A stretch of DNA of 24,030 nt from Chara braunii (GCA_003427395.1 BFEA01000451.1:466516-490545); one strand, 5' to 3'; counted from the stretch's first letter, positions 1 through 9,184 are shown. Numbers and translations are program-made. Notes: a model not told the origin generated them from the sequence alone.

Positions 1-59
<59 letters not shown>
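1..59. repeat. (CT)n microsatellite
   Basis: An uninterrupted CT dinucleotide tract opens the window. It is followed by T-rich low-complexity sequence to about 150 in which no gene is visible. Confidence 0.98.
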
Positions 60-61
<2 letters not shown>

Positions 62-222
62 GCGACTTCAACTTTTTGTCCGTTCGTTTTTTTTTTCGTT
101 TGTGTATTTGTTTTGTTTTTTTTCCTTCTTTGTTTTTTGTTTTGTTTTCTCAAGTGTGTCGTTCCTAGGGAAGCGGAGCCCGGCCTTCGCGCAGCGACCG
201 GGCCTTCCCTTGGCCGACCCCC

Positions 223-618
223 CTAGGGCTGCGGCGCGTATACGGGAGTGCCCGCGGCCGATAGCTGAGCGAGGTACTGGTGGTTTAAGAGACGTGCCCA
301 GTCTATGGAATTCCATTCCTCTGACCCTGACAGAGGCCCCTCTCCGAGGAGTCTGATGAAGATATCCCGCACTTCCTCCCCTGACCAGGTATCGCTTGGT
401 CTGATCTTAAGAAGGTGCAGATCAAGCAGCGAGTTCCTTGTGATCCATTTCAGACCTACCTCCCTGTTTGGGTCACAGAGGATGTATACAGTTCTTTCGG
501 CAATATTTGTTTGTCCATAAGATGCCACTCTCTGGTACACGGGAGGGGCCCAGTCTGGGGGATAAGGCTTGAGGGAAGTTGACGTCCTGTGGCCCCTGGA
601 AGGAGGTCCCATTATCAT
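223..618 (-). CDS. hypothetical ORF, probably not a real gene
   Basis: An ATG-started frame of 131 codons that I do not recognise. No domain, signal peptide or membrane segment is evident. Its last 20 or so residues (LNHQYLAQLSAAGTPVYA) are encoded by a stretch that recurs in the opposite orientation at 2620-2657, where the plus-strand translation again gives LNHQYLA. The C-terminal part therefore lies in a repeat rather than in a unique gene. The region is GC-rich, which lengthens chance ORFs. It may be a fragment of a repeat-encoded protein or a chance frame. No promoter or polyadenylation signal could be tied to it. Confidence 0.2.
   Translation of the reverse strand: MIMGPPSRGHRTSTSLKPYPPDWAPPVYQRVASYGQTNIAERTVYILCDPNREVGLKWITRNSLLDLHLLKIRPSDTWSGEEVRDIFIRLLGEGPLSGSEEWNSIDWARLLNHQYLAQLSAAGTPVYAPQP
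253..288 (-). repeat. short dispersed repeat, inverted partner of 2620-2657
   Basis: Read on the minus strand this begins TTAAACCACCAGTACCTCG and continues to ATCGGCCGCG. The plus strand at 2620-2657 reads TTAAACCACCAGTACTTGG and continues to ATCGGCTGCG. About 36 bases align with few mismatches, so both are copies of one interspersed repeat. The family is not recognised. Confidence 0.7.
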
Positions 619-828
619 GTACTAGTTTGGACAAGTTCGACAGCTGTGGGATGATGTGCAGCAGGTGTGGACGTTATTTCGGCCGTACTAGATCGATGTC
701 CATCCTTTGGATTTTGCATGATCCTATGGCTTATGTTTTAAACATGAATTTGATATGACACCCTCTAGAACGATAGCTTTCTCTCGTTTTTCTTTTTTCT
801 TTTTTTTTGGCAAATTTCCAGGGTTGCC

Positions 829-930
829 CCACTAGGAGGGGTGATATGAGCATCCCCCTCTAGTAGGACTGATGTTGGTTGCTGCAGTCTATTGGTGGGG
901 AGCTACACCTGCTGGAAACGGGCTCCAGCG
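829..930 (+). repeat. hairpin-bearing dispersed repeat, copy A
   Basis: The 5' part (829-867) folds into a hairpin with arms like CCACTAGGAGGGG and CCCCTCTAGTAGG around a TGATATGAGCAT core. The 3' part (905-929, ACACCTGCTGGAAACGGGCT) is matched by 2894-2922 (ACACTTGCTGGACAAACGGG). 829-930 and 2825-2925 are thus diverged copies of the same repeat in the same orientation. A T-rich tract (785-808) precedes it. Noncoding; family unknown. Confidence 0.65.
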
Positions 931-1020
931 TCCCAGATAAAACGATGTCCTCCTTTTATACATTTTGTTTTTCTGTTGTTGACATTTATGTAGCCTCTTC
1001 AGCCCCTCCGGGGCCACCAC

Positions 1021-1047
1021 CTGCTTGGCAGAAGTAACCCTCGCTGG
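1021..1047 (+). repeat. dispersed motif CTGCTTGGCAGAAGTAACCC, copy 1
   Basis: Nearly the same sequence recurs at 1464-1489 (CTGCTTGGCAGAGGTAACCC). Both copies are preceded 20-30 nt upstream by a TAG(C/T)CTCTTCAGCC motif (991-1004 and 1437-1450). This suggests diverged copies of one noncoding repeat unit. Confidence 0.65.
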
Positions 1048-1382
1048 GGGCGATGGAGGGGCTTACGAGTAGTTTCTAGTGTTCTTCCTAGCATGGGATC
1101 GAGAACATTACGATCAGGGTGCACAGCTGCCTCCGGGTGGCGCCCCTTCCCCTCAGGATGGAAGAACAAATTTGAACTCTCGCCTACTCCGTCGCATGCG
1201 GGCCTGCTGCTCGTTGGGCCCAATCCCCCCGCCCTTTGTTCTTCCCTTTCTCCCCCCACTCTCTTCCCGTGTACGGACGTTTTGTCTAATATCTGTTTTT
1301 GCTTGCCAGTTGCTCTCGACTGTTGCCCTCCAGAATAGATGGGGCACCTGTTGTCTATGAAAAAAAAAAGAAAAAAGAGGAA

Positions 1383-1501
1383 GAAGTAACCCTGGCTGTA
1401 TTGATTGCTGCTGCCCAGCTCTTCTGGTCATTCAGGTAGTCTCTTCAGCCGCACTGGGACTGTCTGCTTGGCAGAGGTAACCCTGGCTGCATTGATTGCT
1501 G
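1383..1501 (+). repeat. 91-bp-spaced direct duplication
   Basis: 1383-1410 and 1474-1501 share GA(A/G)GTAACCCTGGCTG(T/C)ATTGATTGCTG at a 91-bp offset, with the second copy extending into the unit described at 1021. An A-rich run (1359-1385) lies just upstream. The surrounding 950-1750 shows only low-quality overlapping ORFs and pyrimidine-rich sequence, and I see no gene there. Confidence 0.7.
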
Positions 1502-1828
1502 TTCGGCCTGTGAATGCAATGCCTCCTCCTTTTCCGCAATCTTCCTCTGTCTCAGTCACCAGCAGACCTTACCTCCTCCTCTTTCCCTTCCTCTCCTCTG
1601 TCTCAGCCACCTGTGGGACACTGTCTGTGGAACAAAGATACAGAAAATAATGGCAATGATAACATCTGACAAAGTTTGCACTTTTTGTAGGAGGGCGCTG
1701 ACACAGCCTCCGCCTTTGTACGAGGACTCTGACATCCCGTATGACCATATTCCTCACTCTTGTCCCACTTCAGCAATATAAAAAGTGAAGGAATCCACCC
1801 AGCTTGAAAACCAAGACCAGTACCAACG

Positions 1829-1867
1829 GTACTGACGGGTGATGCTCATATCACCCTCGTCAGTACC
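1829..1867. repeat. 16-bp-arm hairpin, inverted relative of copy A
   Basis: The left arm GGTACTGACGGGTGAT pairs with ATCACCC-TC-GTCAGTACC, leaving a two-base bulge and a short GCTCAT loop. Its core, GGTGATGCTCATATCACC, is the reverse complement of the core of the 829-867 hairpin, so the two belong to one family in opposite orientation. Confidence 0.75.
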
Positions 1868-2028
1868 ACCAGCAGATGTTTGTTTGTTTTTTTGGAGAAA
1901 AAAAAACAGTACCAATGGGCCTACCTTCTTCCCCCGAATACAACATACCATCATTATAGATGTACTTAGACTGAAATATACCCCAACTACAGCTATAATG
2001 ACCATACGTTGTGTATTTGGGGGATGCA

Positions 2029-2104
2029 GGTAGCTCAGTTGGTATACCCATAAACTGTTGAAATGCAAACCTTTAAAAAAAAAAAAAAGCTCAGATCCCG
2101 GCAG
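2029..2104 (+). repeat. tRNA-like sequence, probable SINE head split by an A run
   Basis: GGTAGCTCAGTTGG (2030-2043) fits the tRNA A-box, and CTCAGATCCCGG after an A14 run (about 2074-2087) resembles a decayed B-box. The A run between the boxes and the lack of acceptor pairing argue against a functional tRNA. A tRNA-derived retroposon fragment is the simplest reading. No gene is visible from 1757 to 2270. Confidence 0.4.
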
Positions 2105-2273
2105 AACTAGGTGACCAGAATGAAACAGTTCTGAATTACCTGGGGCATGTCAGTTCAAATATGATATCTCAAGAGTCAAGGCTATTGCCCTTTTTGTTTT
2201 TCAGAGGCCTTGTCAGTTCAGTGGTGATGAGGCAGTCGTACTTTTGAATTTCATTTTGTCTTTTGGTATAATC

Positions 2274-2603
2274 TGCAAAATACCCCCAGAAGTTGAGATA
2301 TATGTCAAAATGCCCCCAAAAGATACGGGTGGAGCGGACTGGGCCAAATTCTTCCTGTTATGCCACTGTCAGGCACGTGCGCAATTTTGCAATCCGGACC
2401 TCTCCATTTGGGCCTGCGCATTTTGCAATCAGGCCTTGGAAAAGTTGGCAAGTACCGGGGCATTTTGCGAAGTTGGACGTTACCCAGTAGGGTCATATTG
2501 CAAAGATGGGGGGTTCAACCCAACAACAGGAGTATTTCACAAAAGATTGTTTTAGTCAGAGGGGCATTCCACTCTATTCACATCTTTTAGGGGTGTTTTG
2601 GCA
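2274..2603. mobile_element. foldback/MITE-like element with about 50-bp inverted ends
   Basis: The left end (2274-2322) begins TGCAAAATACCCCC and includes TCAAAATGCCCCC. The reverse complement of the right end (2555-2603) begins TGCCAAAACACCCC and includes GGAATGCCCCTC at the matching distance. The interior repeats further CATTTTGCAA/TTTTGCGAAG motifs. It has no coding capacity; the overlapping ORFs are by-products. No convincing target duplication is visible, so the exact ends are approximate and the superfamily is undetermined. Confidence 0.65.
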
Positions 2604-2619
2604 TCTCTCTCAATTATGG

Positions 2620-2925
2620 GGTTAAACCACCAGTACTTGGCCCATACATCGGCTGCGAAAAAAATAGAGCAGAAGTGCTTCTTCTCGCACGAACCGACGG
2701 GCCAATATATGAGCCGCTACGTTCAGCATTGTGCTGGCTTGTTTACCACGGCGACTTTAGGAAGTACGGGTGATTTAATTTGCACATGATCCCTTGAGCT
2801 GAAACTTCTTGTCAGGGGTCCCGCTTGAGCAGGTGATAGGGGCATCCCCTAAAGTGGTCCTTTTTATGAAGGCTCTATCCATGGATTCGAAGCAACACTT
2901 GCTGGACAAACGGGTCCGGTGCTAA
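2620..2925 (+). repeat. hairpin-bearing dispersed repeat, copy B
   Basis: It starts with the TTAAACCACCAGTACTTGG block shared with 253-288 and ends with the GGTGATAGGGGCATCCCC hairpin and ACACTTGCTGGAC block shared with 829-930. It contains a short open frame (2598-2789) that looks incidental. This is the most complete of the copies here and links the two shared blocks into one repeat of at least 300 bp. Confidence 0.55.
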
Positions 2926-2987
2926 TTCTTTGAAGCCCAACTAATTCAATTACCTGTCGAATCCGGACAGGACAGCCTTTCAGGCCC

Positions 2988-3337
2988 TTTTTTTATTGTT
3001 ATTATAGTATTATGGGGAACCCCAAAACAGTCAAATCCAAGCCTCCGAGGGAACATGTGGGAGCTGCACCCACCTGCAGGTGGACGATACTGGCCAGGGG
3101 TCAGCCGGTAGCATCAGGACCAAGCTTCTTCGATGGGCCAGTTCCTGTGCCTCCCCTCCGCCCCTCCCCCTGCGAACATCAGCAGCCTCTGCTCAGTGCC
3201 ACTCGGGGGAACCAACAGCCTATCTCTAGGTGGTGGGCGTCAAGCTTGCCCAGGAAGGCACATGAAGCCAATGGGGATTGAACCCAAGACCTCCTGAATG
3301 CCACTTGCGTGCCTTACCGACTGAGCTAGACCACTGG
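2988..3337 (-). mobile_element. tRNA-derived SINE
   Basis: On the minus strand the head at 3337 reads CCAGTGGTCTAGCTCAGTCGG. The A-box TAGCTCAGTCGG lies at 3328-3317 and the B-box GGTTCAATCCC at 3284-3274. The anticodon region does not fold as a proper arm, so it is a retroposon and not a tRNA gene. The unrelated body runs about 270 bp and ends in an A-rich tail (AATAACAATAAAAAAA, 3003-2988). Flanks TTTCAGGCCC (left) and TTCTGGCATCCC (right) could be a degraded target duplication. Transcription would use the internal Pol III promoter. Confidence 0.7.
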
Positions 3338-3487
3338 ATTCTGGCATCCCTTATGTTACAAATGCAATGTCATATCATATTGTTTGTCAACCTTGAAAAA
3401 TATTTTTTTCTGTGCCCCTTCCAGCAAATACTCTATAACCCCCCCTTTGTACCCTTGTGAGGGAAGGTTTCTTCTTTTTAAATAATG

Positions 3488-3671
3488 AACATTTATGGGC
3501 TAACAATGGTAGGACTCTGGGCCCGGTTCCCAGCACATGCTGCTCCCCATGAATGATGGACTGGAGCCTTCTCATCAGTGCACCCTGCACCAACCATGGG
3601 AAACCCTTTGACAGCAGAGTGACATCGGGAAGTTCAAGTCAAAAAAAAAAAAAAAAAAAAAACGTTTATTG
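3488..3671 (+). mobile_element. short poly(A) retroposon (SINE-like) with target duplication
   Basis: The body at 3498-3640 ends in a run of 20 to 22 adenines (3641-3662). It is bounded by AACATTTATGG (3488-3498) and AACGTTTATTG (3661-3671), which match at 9 of 11 bases as a target-site duplication. GGGCTAACAATGG and GGCCCGGTTCCCAGC near the 5' end resemble weak A- and B-boxes. The combination indicates LINE-mediated retroposition. The source RNA is not recognised. Confidence 0.6.
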
Positions 3672-3866
3672 TGACGCCCAAACCTCACGCCCGGCACGAC
3701 TTCCTGATCGGAGTGTGAGTGGGCCCGGAAGTGCGAAAGGGGGTGTGCCAAGGACTTTAGGAAAGTGGGGGGGTGGACGGAACTGAGTTCTCTTGTGGCA
3801 AGTTTCAGGGATATGAATGCAGGAGGGTAGGCACAGATTGCATGTTTTGTGCTTCGGGAAGCAGAG

Positions 3867-4445
3867 CTACCGCCTCTGTTGGTTTCGTCGTCTGGGTCGG
3901 GCTCGTATCTTGTGCACCGTTGGGACGCTATGGCTATCCCACTGGCTGGTCACCTGCCGACGTCGAACGTCGCAAGTCTCAGAATCCGACGCGGCCGGCC
4001 TTAATCGAAGGTCGTGCGCCCGTCGTTCTTCCTCCGAGGGAGTTCGTCGGATGAAGTCGGAGGCTCGATACTCGTGGTCCTGCAGACACTCCGAGCATCG
4101 GGGTTGAGGCCGGTAAGGAGCGATTGCGCGCCAGGGGGCGATGGTTAGGGAGTGATAGGGTGGGATGCGGTGATAGGGAGGGAATTCGGTCCCCAGGATA
4201 ATGATTCTGGGTTCCGTGACGACGTGACACGTGTATGGGCTAGGGCATCTGGGGAGATGGGGGATACGTCCCAAGGCCTGATCGATGTCCCACTCGCAAA
4301 CACGTTCGTTCCCAGTTAAGTAAGGGAAATTCGGGGATTCCATCCTTGATCGCGCAGACAAGCAAGAGTGTTCCCAATATTCCCCGATTTCTTGATCCCT
4401 CAAACACTCGCGGTCAGTGATACGAAAGGGGATTTCGATATTCAT
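3867..4445 (-). CDS. hypothetical protein ORF, 192 aa
   Basis: An ATG-started frame of 192 codons, the longest ATG-started frame outside the large retrotransposon. The product is not recognised. It is Arg- and Pro-rich, especially at the C-terminus (RARPRRRNQQRR), with a proline/tyrosine-rich middle containing degenerate repeats (PPYHRIPPYHSL, PWRAIAPYRP). No membrane segment or catalytic motif stands out. The underlying DNA is GC-rich and CpG-rich, unlike its surroundings. It could be an exon, a gene fragment or a chance frame. No splice sites or promoter could be assigned. Confidence 0.3.
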   Translation of the reverse strand: MNIEIPFRITDRECLRDQEIGEYWEHSCLSARSRMESPNFPYLTGNERVCEWDIDQALGRIPHLPRCPSPYTCHVVTEPRIIILGTEFPPYHRIPPYHSLTIAPWRAIAPYRPQPRCSECLQDHEYRASDFIRRTPSEEERRAHDLRLRPAASDSETCDVRRRQVTSQWDSHSVPTVHKIRARPRRRNQQRR

Positions 4446-4737
4446 ACTGCAAGATGGCCAAAAATTCAGACATTTGGGAAGTAGGCCGAGTACAGGTTTT
4501 GCAGACAGGCGTGTAAGTAGCGACCTTCCTTGGTCGGGCTTACACGTGCGTGCATAAGACCTGTTCGTCGACCGGGTGGGATAACGGCCAGCAACTCTTA
4601 ATTGTTACGCACGGGCTTAACAGCCATTTCGTTAAAATTGACATTTTTTACTATTTTCACAAAATTGATATTCAAAGAAAAGTTTAAAAAGCACAGTAGT
4701 TTTTAGCATTTTCGTGCGCTAACCACATCAGACCATT

Positions 4738-4772
4738 GATGGTCCGGCGTCCCTAGGACGCCGGACCATCTG
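4738..4772. repeat. perfect palindrome inside the MITE
   Basis: The arms GATGGTCCGGCGTCC and GGACGCCGGACCATC are perfectly complementary around a CTA centre. A related, slightly degraded copy (GGTCCGGAGTCC/GGACGCCAGACC) lies at 4847-4878. Confidence 0.9.
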
Positions 4773-4906
4773 ATATGCCAATTTTTTTTTCTTTTTTTTG
4801 ACCCTCGGATGTATTTTGACGGTACTGTACGCTGAGATACATCACATGGTCCGGAGTCCCTAGGACGCCAGACCATCAATGGTCCGATGTCATGGGCACA
4901 AAAACA

Positions 4907-4978
4907 CACTAAAAAACTCAGTTTTTTCTTGGATGCCCAATTCACTAAAAAACTCAGTTATTTCTTGGATGCCCAATT
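4907..4978. repeat. 36-bp tandem duplication inside the MITE
   Basis: CACTAAAAAACTCAGTT followed by TTTCTTGGATGCCCAATT occurs twice back to back (4907-4942 and 4943-4978) with one mismatch (T/A). Confidence 0.92.
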
Positions 4979-5407
4979 TCGTGAAAATAGTAAAAAATCA
5001 TTAAAAATGTCAATTTTAACGAAATGCTAGTTGCTTGTTATCCCAAAGGCGGGTGATAATGTCGTGAGGCTGGCATCTAATCGCCTAACATACCCATCTA
5101 GTGATACCCAGACATCAAACATTCATGCATACAGCTTCAAACATGCACACTCAAAAGAAGTTGATCAATCCTTTGGTCATTGGCTCAAGGATCACACAAA
5201 ATTCGATCACAGGTGACCAACCAATCGGATTGCCAATTCAAGCAGAAAAGACAAGGGAAGTCGGGGAGACAATCACACATCAGTCTTTCGGAAGGAATAA
5301 AGAAGAAATCCGAGATGCCAAGCCGAGAAAAAAGGACAAAGGCGACTTGCGCCGAATACCAAAATTGCTCAGAAGGATAGAAGAGCAATATCATCAACAC
5401 ACATCCC

Positions 5408-5408
<1 letters not shown>

Positions 5409-5490
<82 letters not shown>
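5409..5490. repeat. (TC)n microsatellite
   Basis: About 40 TC units. The Ser-Leu and Arg-Glu ORFs that cross it are translations of the repeat. The rest of 5037-5924 is moderately GC-rich on the right (5495-5660) and shows no supportable gene. Confidence 0.97.
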
Positions 5491-5491
<1 letters not shown>

Positions 5492-6383
5492 CTTCACAAC
5501 ATCCCGATGCGGGTAGCCCGTCGCCTCGCACCCACACAGAGTTGTCACCCCGCTTAGTCCGAGCATGCAAGCCAGGTTCGCCCGTGCGCTGTGGTCCGTC
5601 GCAGCCCCACGTCAACCCCGCATGCACAGCACCAGCCCGTCGGATCGCCCAACTCTCCACTCACCTTCCAACTCTTGCTCGTTAGCCGATTCTCTTGACC
5701 ACGCTAACTCCAAAATTCTTGGAGAGAGAGTTAATCGCGTTTGCAAAATTTATAACACGCATGCGTGGGGGCGATACACAGGGTTGTGCCTGAGTGGAAA
5801 AGAAGGAGAAGGAAGAAAGTGCCTATGACTACATGGCTAGGCCACGGCGTGGGGGGCATAGCCTTACTCCACACATCGATCCGCCCATGCAAACGTTCAG
5901 GTTAATAGGGAAAAAAGTACGTGTTGTCGCACTTTTTCTAGTCGGACCTCTTCTCGCGACCAGAAAGCCAACAGATTGTCACGCAAGATTTTGGATGTCC
6001 TTTGCAATAAATAAAATAAATTAAATAGAGCAAATTCATTCCTGTTGTGTGCGTCCGGCTTCGAGCGAGACCATTCAATTGCGGTGTTCGCAAGTCTCCG
6101 GTCTTAGGAATCTTTTATTTTGATTCGGAACAACAAAGATTATGCAAACACTAAACATGAGATTTCGGTGTATCATGCATGTATCAATTTTGTCAATTTT
6201 CTAATTTTGAGAACTGTAACAGTATCATCCGAAAACATAATCATCAAGCAATGCAACGTGGATGATGCAAGACTGACTGACTCGAGTAATGACAGGGATA
6301 AATGACGGAAGAATGAAATCTCATAATAGTCTCAGGGAGTACACATGATGAGAGCACAACCAGCACTAGTCAAGAGTCCCCAC

Positions 6384-7651
6384 TCATCCCTCTGCGCCAC
6401 ACACCCAATCACTCATTTTACTCTGTATTTCTCGTGCTTCGAGCCATGTTTCCGTACTCTCTGAGGCAGTGACCTCTCGATGTAGAGCTACCTGAAGCTC
6501 GAAACATTTCCATCCAAGTCCCATGATGCGGAAGTCAACCATAGCGCAAAACTCCTCCCATAGAGTAGGAAGATATGGCTGAGAGAAGATCCTTCGTCTG
6601 AGATGCCGAAACTCGGATGGCTCGGTTACTGCCTCATAATCAATCACTGCAGACGAGATACATCTCTTGGCCAGATCTACCAGGTCACTCCAGCAGGTGC
6701 CATCTGTGAGCGTAAAGGGAACTGGAGGCCTGGGGTAGTCAGTGTGGAGCTTCAGTCCGAAGCCGCGAATGAGCGTCACTCCGCTCTCATCGACCTCCCT
6801 CTCTCTCTTCTCAAGGTATCTGGCTGCTAGGATCAAAGTATTCATGAGTCTCCTTGCCCTTTTTCAAGTAAGCCCTCAAGTCATAGATGGTACCTCCTGC
6901 GAACTCGGTGTGGACTACATAAATGAATAGCTCCTCTTGTTTGAAACCGACTGCACTTACATACCGGTGTTGGAAAGCATCTTTTGAAGCAATACTGTTG
7001 AGCCCGGCTAGAACAGCCTTATGGACTAAGAACGAACGGACTGTACTCATGTGCAGTTGCTGAGTGTTGAGACTGACTCTCGTACCTTTAGGTGATTGCC
7101 CTGTCTAATTAATACCGACCTCCAACGTAGACAAAAAAAAAAAAAAAAAGTGTTGATTGGATATTAATTGAATGCTGATTGAGTACTGCTACTTCAATGT
7201 TACCTAAGAATTATTGGGATAATGAATCATTGTATACTTGTCACCTTTGTGGCGGAATGTTGAGAACACTATTATCTGCTAGATAATATTTGACACTTGA
7301 TTTACTGACGGGGAAACTTGGATTCTTCTCAAAGAGCGAGTCAATGTTGTGTAATTTGTCGTCGCTACTATGAAAGTAAAACACATATTCGATGTACTTT
7401 TTCCCTTCGGCCAACTCAACCACGAGTTCTCTCTGAGCCGGCATATAAGAGATCATGTCCTTACAAGCCGCATCTACCCAGCCCTCTCTCTTATCCCTGC
7501 TTGTTTTGTATTTTATCACAAGGACATCATCCTCTTTCATGGTTTCTCCTTCGTCTCAAGGTTCAGACCACAGACAGTTCTGGGAAGGCCCCACACTCAG
7601 TCGTGACGCATTCTCAAACTCAAAGTTGTTATCATTAAATTAGAGCGCCAT
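6384..7651 (-). pseudogene. LTR-encoded unknown gene, left copy
   Basis: The frame opens at an ATG at 7651 (MAL-stop-FNDNNFE; the right copy reads MAPKFNDNNFELE). It runs through 7540-7241, then resumes at about 7060 and continues to 6384 with a frameshift near 6830, where 11 nt are missing relative to the right copy. The 7240-7060 gap contains a long T-run on the minus strand (revealed as A18 at 7132-7149) and may be an intron. The product would be roughly 390-420 residues of unknown function. Two stretches, YDLRAYLKKGKETHEYFD (about 6885) and FELQVALHREVTASESTETW (about 6503), resemble each other and the repeated domain in the leader array. No homologue is recognised from memory. Confidence 0.55.
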
Positions 7652-8461
7652 GTATTTTTTTTGACTCGGCGCAAAAGCGAGGTCTTACCCGCATGGCGAC
7701 CACTAGCTTAGGTCAGTCCGATTAGTAGTTGATACCGACCCCCTGATCAGCGGGGACCAAACAGTACTCGTGCACCGAGGTTTACACTGGAGTTGGTCTA
7801 AGAATCCTTTTGCAGAGAGTTTGGCTGGCTAATGCACGCCCGATCGTTAGGGGAGTAACAAAACAATAGCAGTTTGCAACGAGAATTACGCTCCTAAAAG
7901 CTAGACACTGTCAGAGGTCACTGATTTAGTCCCTGTTTTCTTTGTCAGTCACGGATATATGAGTAACCTTTGTTACACCCTCTTGGACCAGCCAGTAATA
8001 TCACGCTTAAACAGTGTTGATGACAGTCGAAGCTAGAAAGCCAAAAGGGACTTAGCTAACACAGGTGTCGCTAACAATAGGATGACCGAGCTGCGTCCCC
8101 TTTGAAAGATACTCATTGACTAGGTGAGAGCCCGTCAATTCAACACGCCAATTCATTGATGATAGCCCAGCGTAAATGGAGCTCTTAGTACTCTATGACG
8201 GTCTCCTTGCATAGATGGCACTTACAGCTTTAGAGACCAGGTAAATGCTGAAGCGATTTAGAAACCAGACCTCTCTATTGGCCCTCAACCTTTTGCTTTG
8301 AGTTCAGTGACCACTGTCTTTATTAGACTGAGAAGTTCACACATGTCCGACTGTACCTCTTAGGATAACATTGAGAGAAGGAAAACAATTTCATTTTTAT
8401 CCCTTCAACCCTCTTTTTTTTTCCTTTTCTTTTAACCTTTTGTCTCACTCTTGCGTTGCAC

Positions 8462-8470
8462 CTAGATAAA
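8462..8470 (+). promoter_or_regulatory. mutated TATA-like box of the left LTR
   Basis: CTAGATAAAG occupies the place of CTATATAAAG in the right LTR (22181-22190), with the downstream GCCCTTCGTCTCAATCTC conserved. The change of TATATAAA to TAGATAAA probably weakens it. Confidence 0.4.
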
Positions 8471-8555
8471 GCCCTTCGTCTCAATCTCGATCAAGAAAAC
8501 AATTAGTCAGAAGATAAGCAACCCTTCTCAGAACGGACTTCCCCATTCTCATCAC

Positions 8556-8789
8556 TTACAAAAGTGGGCGAATGAATGGTCATACAACTACGTTCCACGT
8601 AAATGGGGAGCGGGTGTTTTAGCAGGATACCTGTGGTCTGAGTACGCTTTTGAGCCTGTTAATCCATATGAGTGGAAAATGCATAACCGTATTGCATTGA
8701 TTGTTTCTAAGACGAGAGATTTGGAAAAAGTTAGGCAAACCCCGTTAAGAAGAAAGGACGAATTTGAAAGCACATGCGCAGATCAATAG
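8556..8789 (+). CDS. small opposite-strand LTR ORF, left copy
   Basis: An open frame of 78 codons including the stop. It contains QKWANEWSYNYVP, WGAGVLAGYLWSEYAFEPVN and IVSKTRDLEKVRQTPLRRK and ends a few bases from the LTR edge. The right LTR carries the same frame (22275-22508) with no indel and no internal stop despite many substitutions. Neither copy has an ATG at the start, and the frame is open well upstream, so the true 5' end is unknown (spliced leader exon, non-ATG start, or not translated). The product is Trp-rich and not recognised. It lies antisense to the retrotransposon genes. Confidence 0.35.
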   Translation, partial: LQKWANEWSYNYVPRKWGAGVLAGYLWSEYAFEPVNPYEWKMHNRIALIVSKTRDLEKVRQTPLRRKDEFESTCADQ

Positions 8790-8896
8790 GGGACCGGCTC
8801 ACCCACCAGTTTTAGGCCTAGGGCGCTGGTTGCCCCGCCCAGATTTTTGAATGTGGGACCTGGTCTAACCACGGTTCCAAGCTCTGGCGAACCTTA

Positions 8897-9068
8897 CTGG
8901 ATTGCAACCTCTGACTGCGGTAGGGTTCCAGCTGACCCCTTTTGACCTCACAGGCCAGACTCCCGAAGTATTAGCCTCAGTCAACTACGGAATTTGACAC
9001 TCGCGCTGGGGACCTGCCGACCCCACCAAATTGCAACCTACTGCGGTAAGACTCTGACTAGCCCCGAT
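8897..9068. repeat. degenerate direct repeat, about 128-bp offset
   Basis: GATTGCAACCTCTGACTGCGG followed by a GACCCC end, and AAATTGCAACCTACTGCGG followed by a TAGCCCC end, are diverged direct copies separated by roughly 128 bp. Confidence 0.5.
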
Positions 9069-9184
9069 AATCAACGCGTTTTTAGGTTTGAGAAGAAGAT
9101 CTCAGGCACAGACAGCCAACAGACAGCCAACAAATATCTCATACTCACAGTCAGACAATCCATGCCCCAAATAACAGAATAGAT

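Larger units (their letters stand above)
4615..5036. mobile_element. MITE with terminal inverted repeats
   Basis: Inverted ends: left from 4619 reads AACAGCCATTTCGTTAAAAT, and right from 5032 on the minus strand reads AACTAGCATTTCGTTAAAAT. Both continue into TTGACATTTTT and TACTATTTTCAC. The 414-bp element is flanked by GCTT on both sides (4615-4618, 5033-5036), a likely target duplication. The interior has two large palindromes (4738-4772, 4847-4878) and a 36-bp tandem duplication (4907-4942, 4943-4978). It has no coding capacity, so it is non-autonomous. The superfamily cannot be set from these ends. Confidence 0.8.
5925..8793 (-). repeat. 3' LTR (left copy)
   Basis: Aligns end to end with 19587-22512. 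Both begin on the plus strand with TGTCGCACTTTTTCTAGTC and end with GATCAATAGGGGA. On the minus strand the LTR ends in GCGACA, a canonical CA terminus, while its start is less certain (TCCCCTATTGATC or TGATC). Relative to the right copy it lacks 39 nt near 7325 and 11 nt near 6830. 7652-8461 holds no ORF; it is noncoding LTR sequence. Confidence 0.92.

Noticed and set aside
178-206. rRNA fragment or rho-independent terminator in the GC-rich hairpin
   Set aside because: The stem is only about 6 bp, it lacks rRNA similarity that I recognise, and a bacterial terminator is not expected here.
2029-2104. Functional tRNA gene on the plus strand
   Set aside because: A run of A14 separates the A-box from the B-box-like sequence, and no cloverleaf forms.
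3274-3337. Functional tRNA gene on the minus strand
   Set aside because: A- and B-boxes are good, but acceptor and anticodon arms do not pair properly and an A-tailed SINE body follows.
5101-5685. 194-codon plus-strand ORF across the (TC)n tract
   Set aside because: It starts at GTG, a large part is Ser-Leu from the microsatellite, and the flanks show no domain or conserved motif.
5925-8793. The 2.9-kb repeats as a simple segmental duplication
   Set aside because: A primer-binding site directly inside one repeat and gag-pol between them identify them as LTRs.
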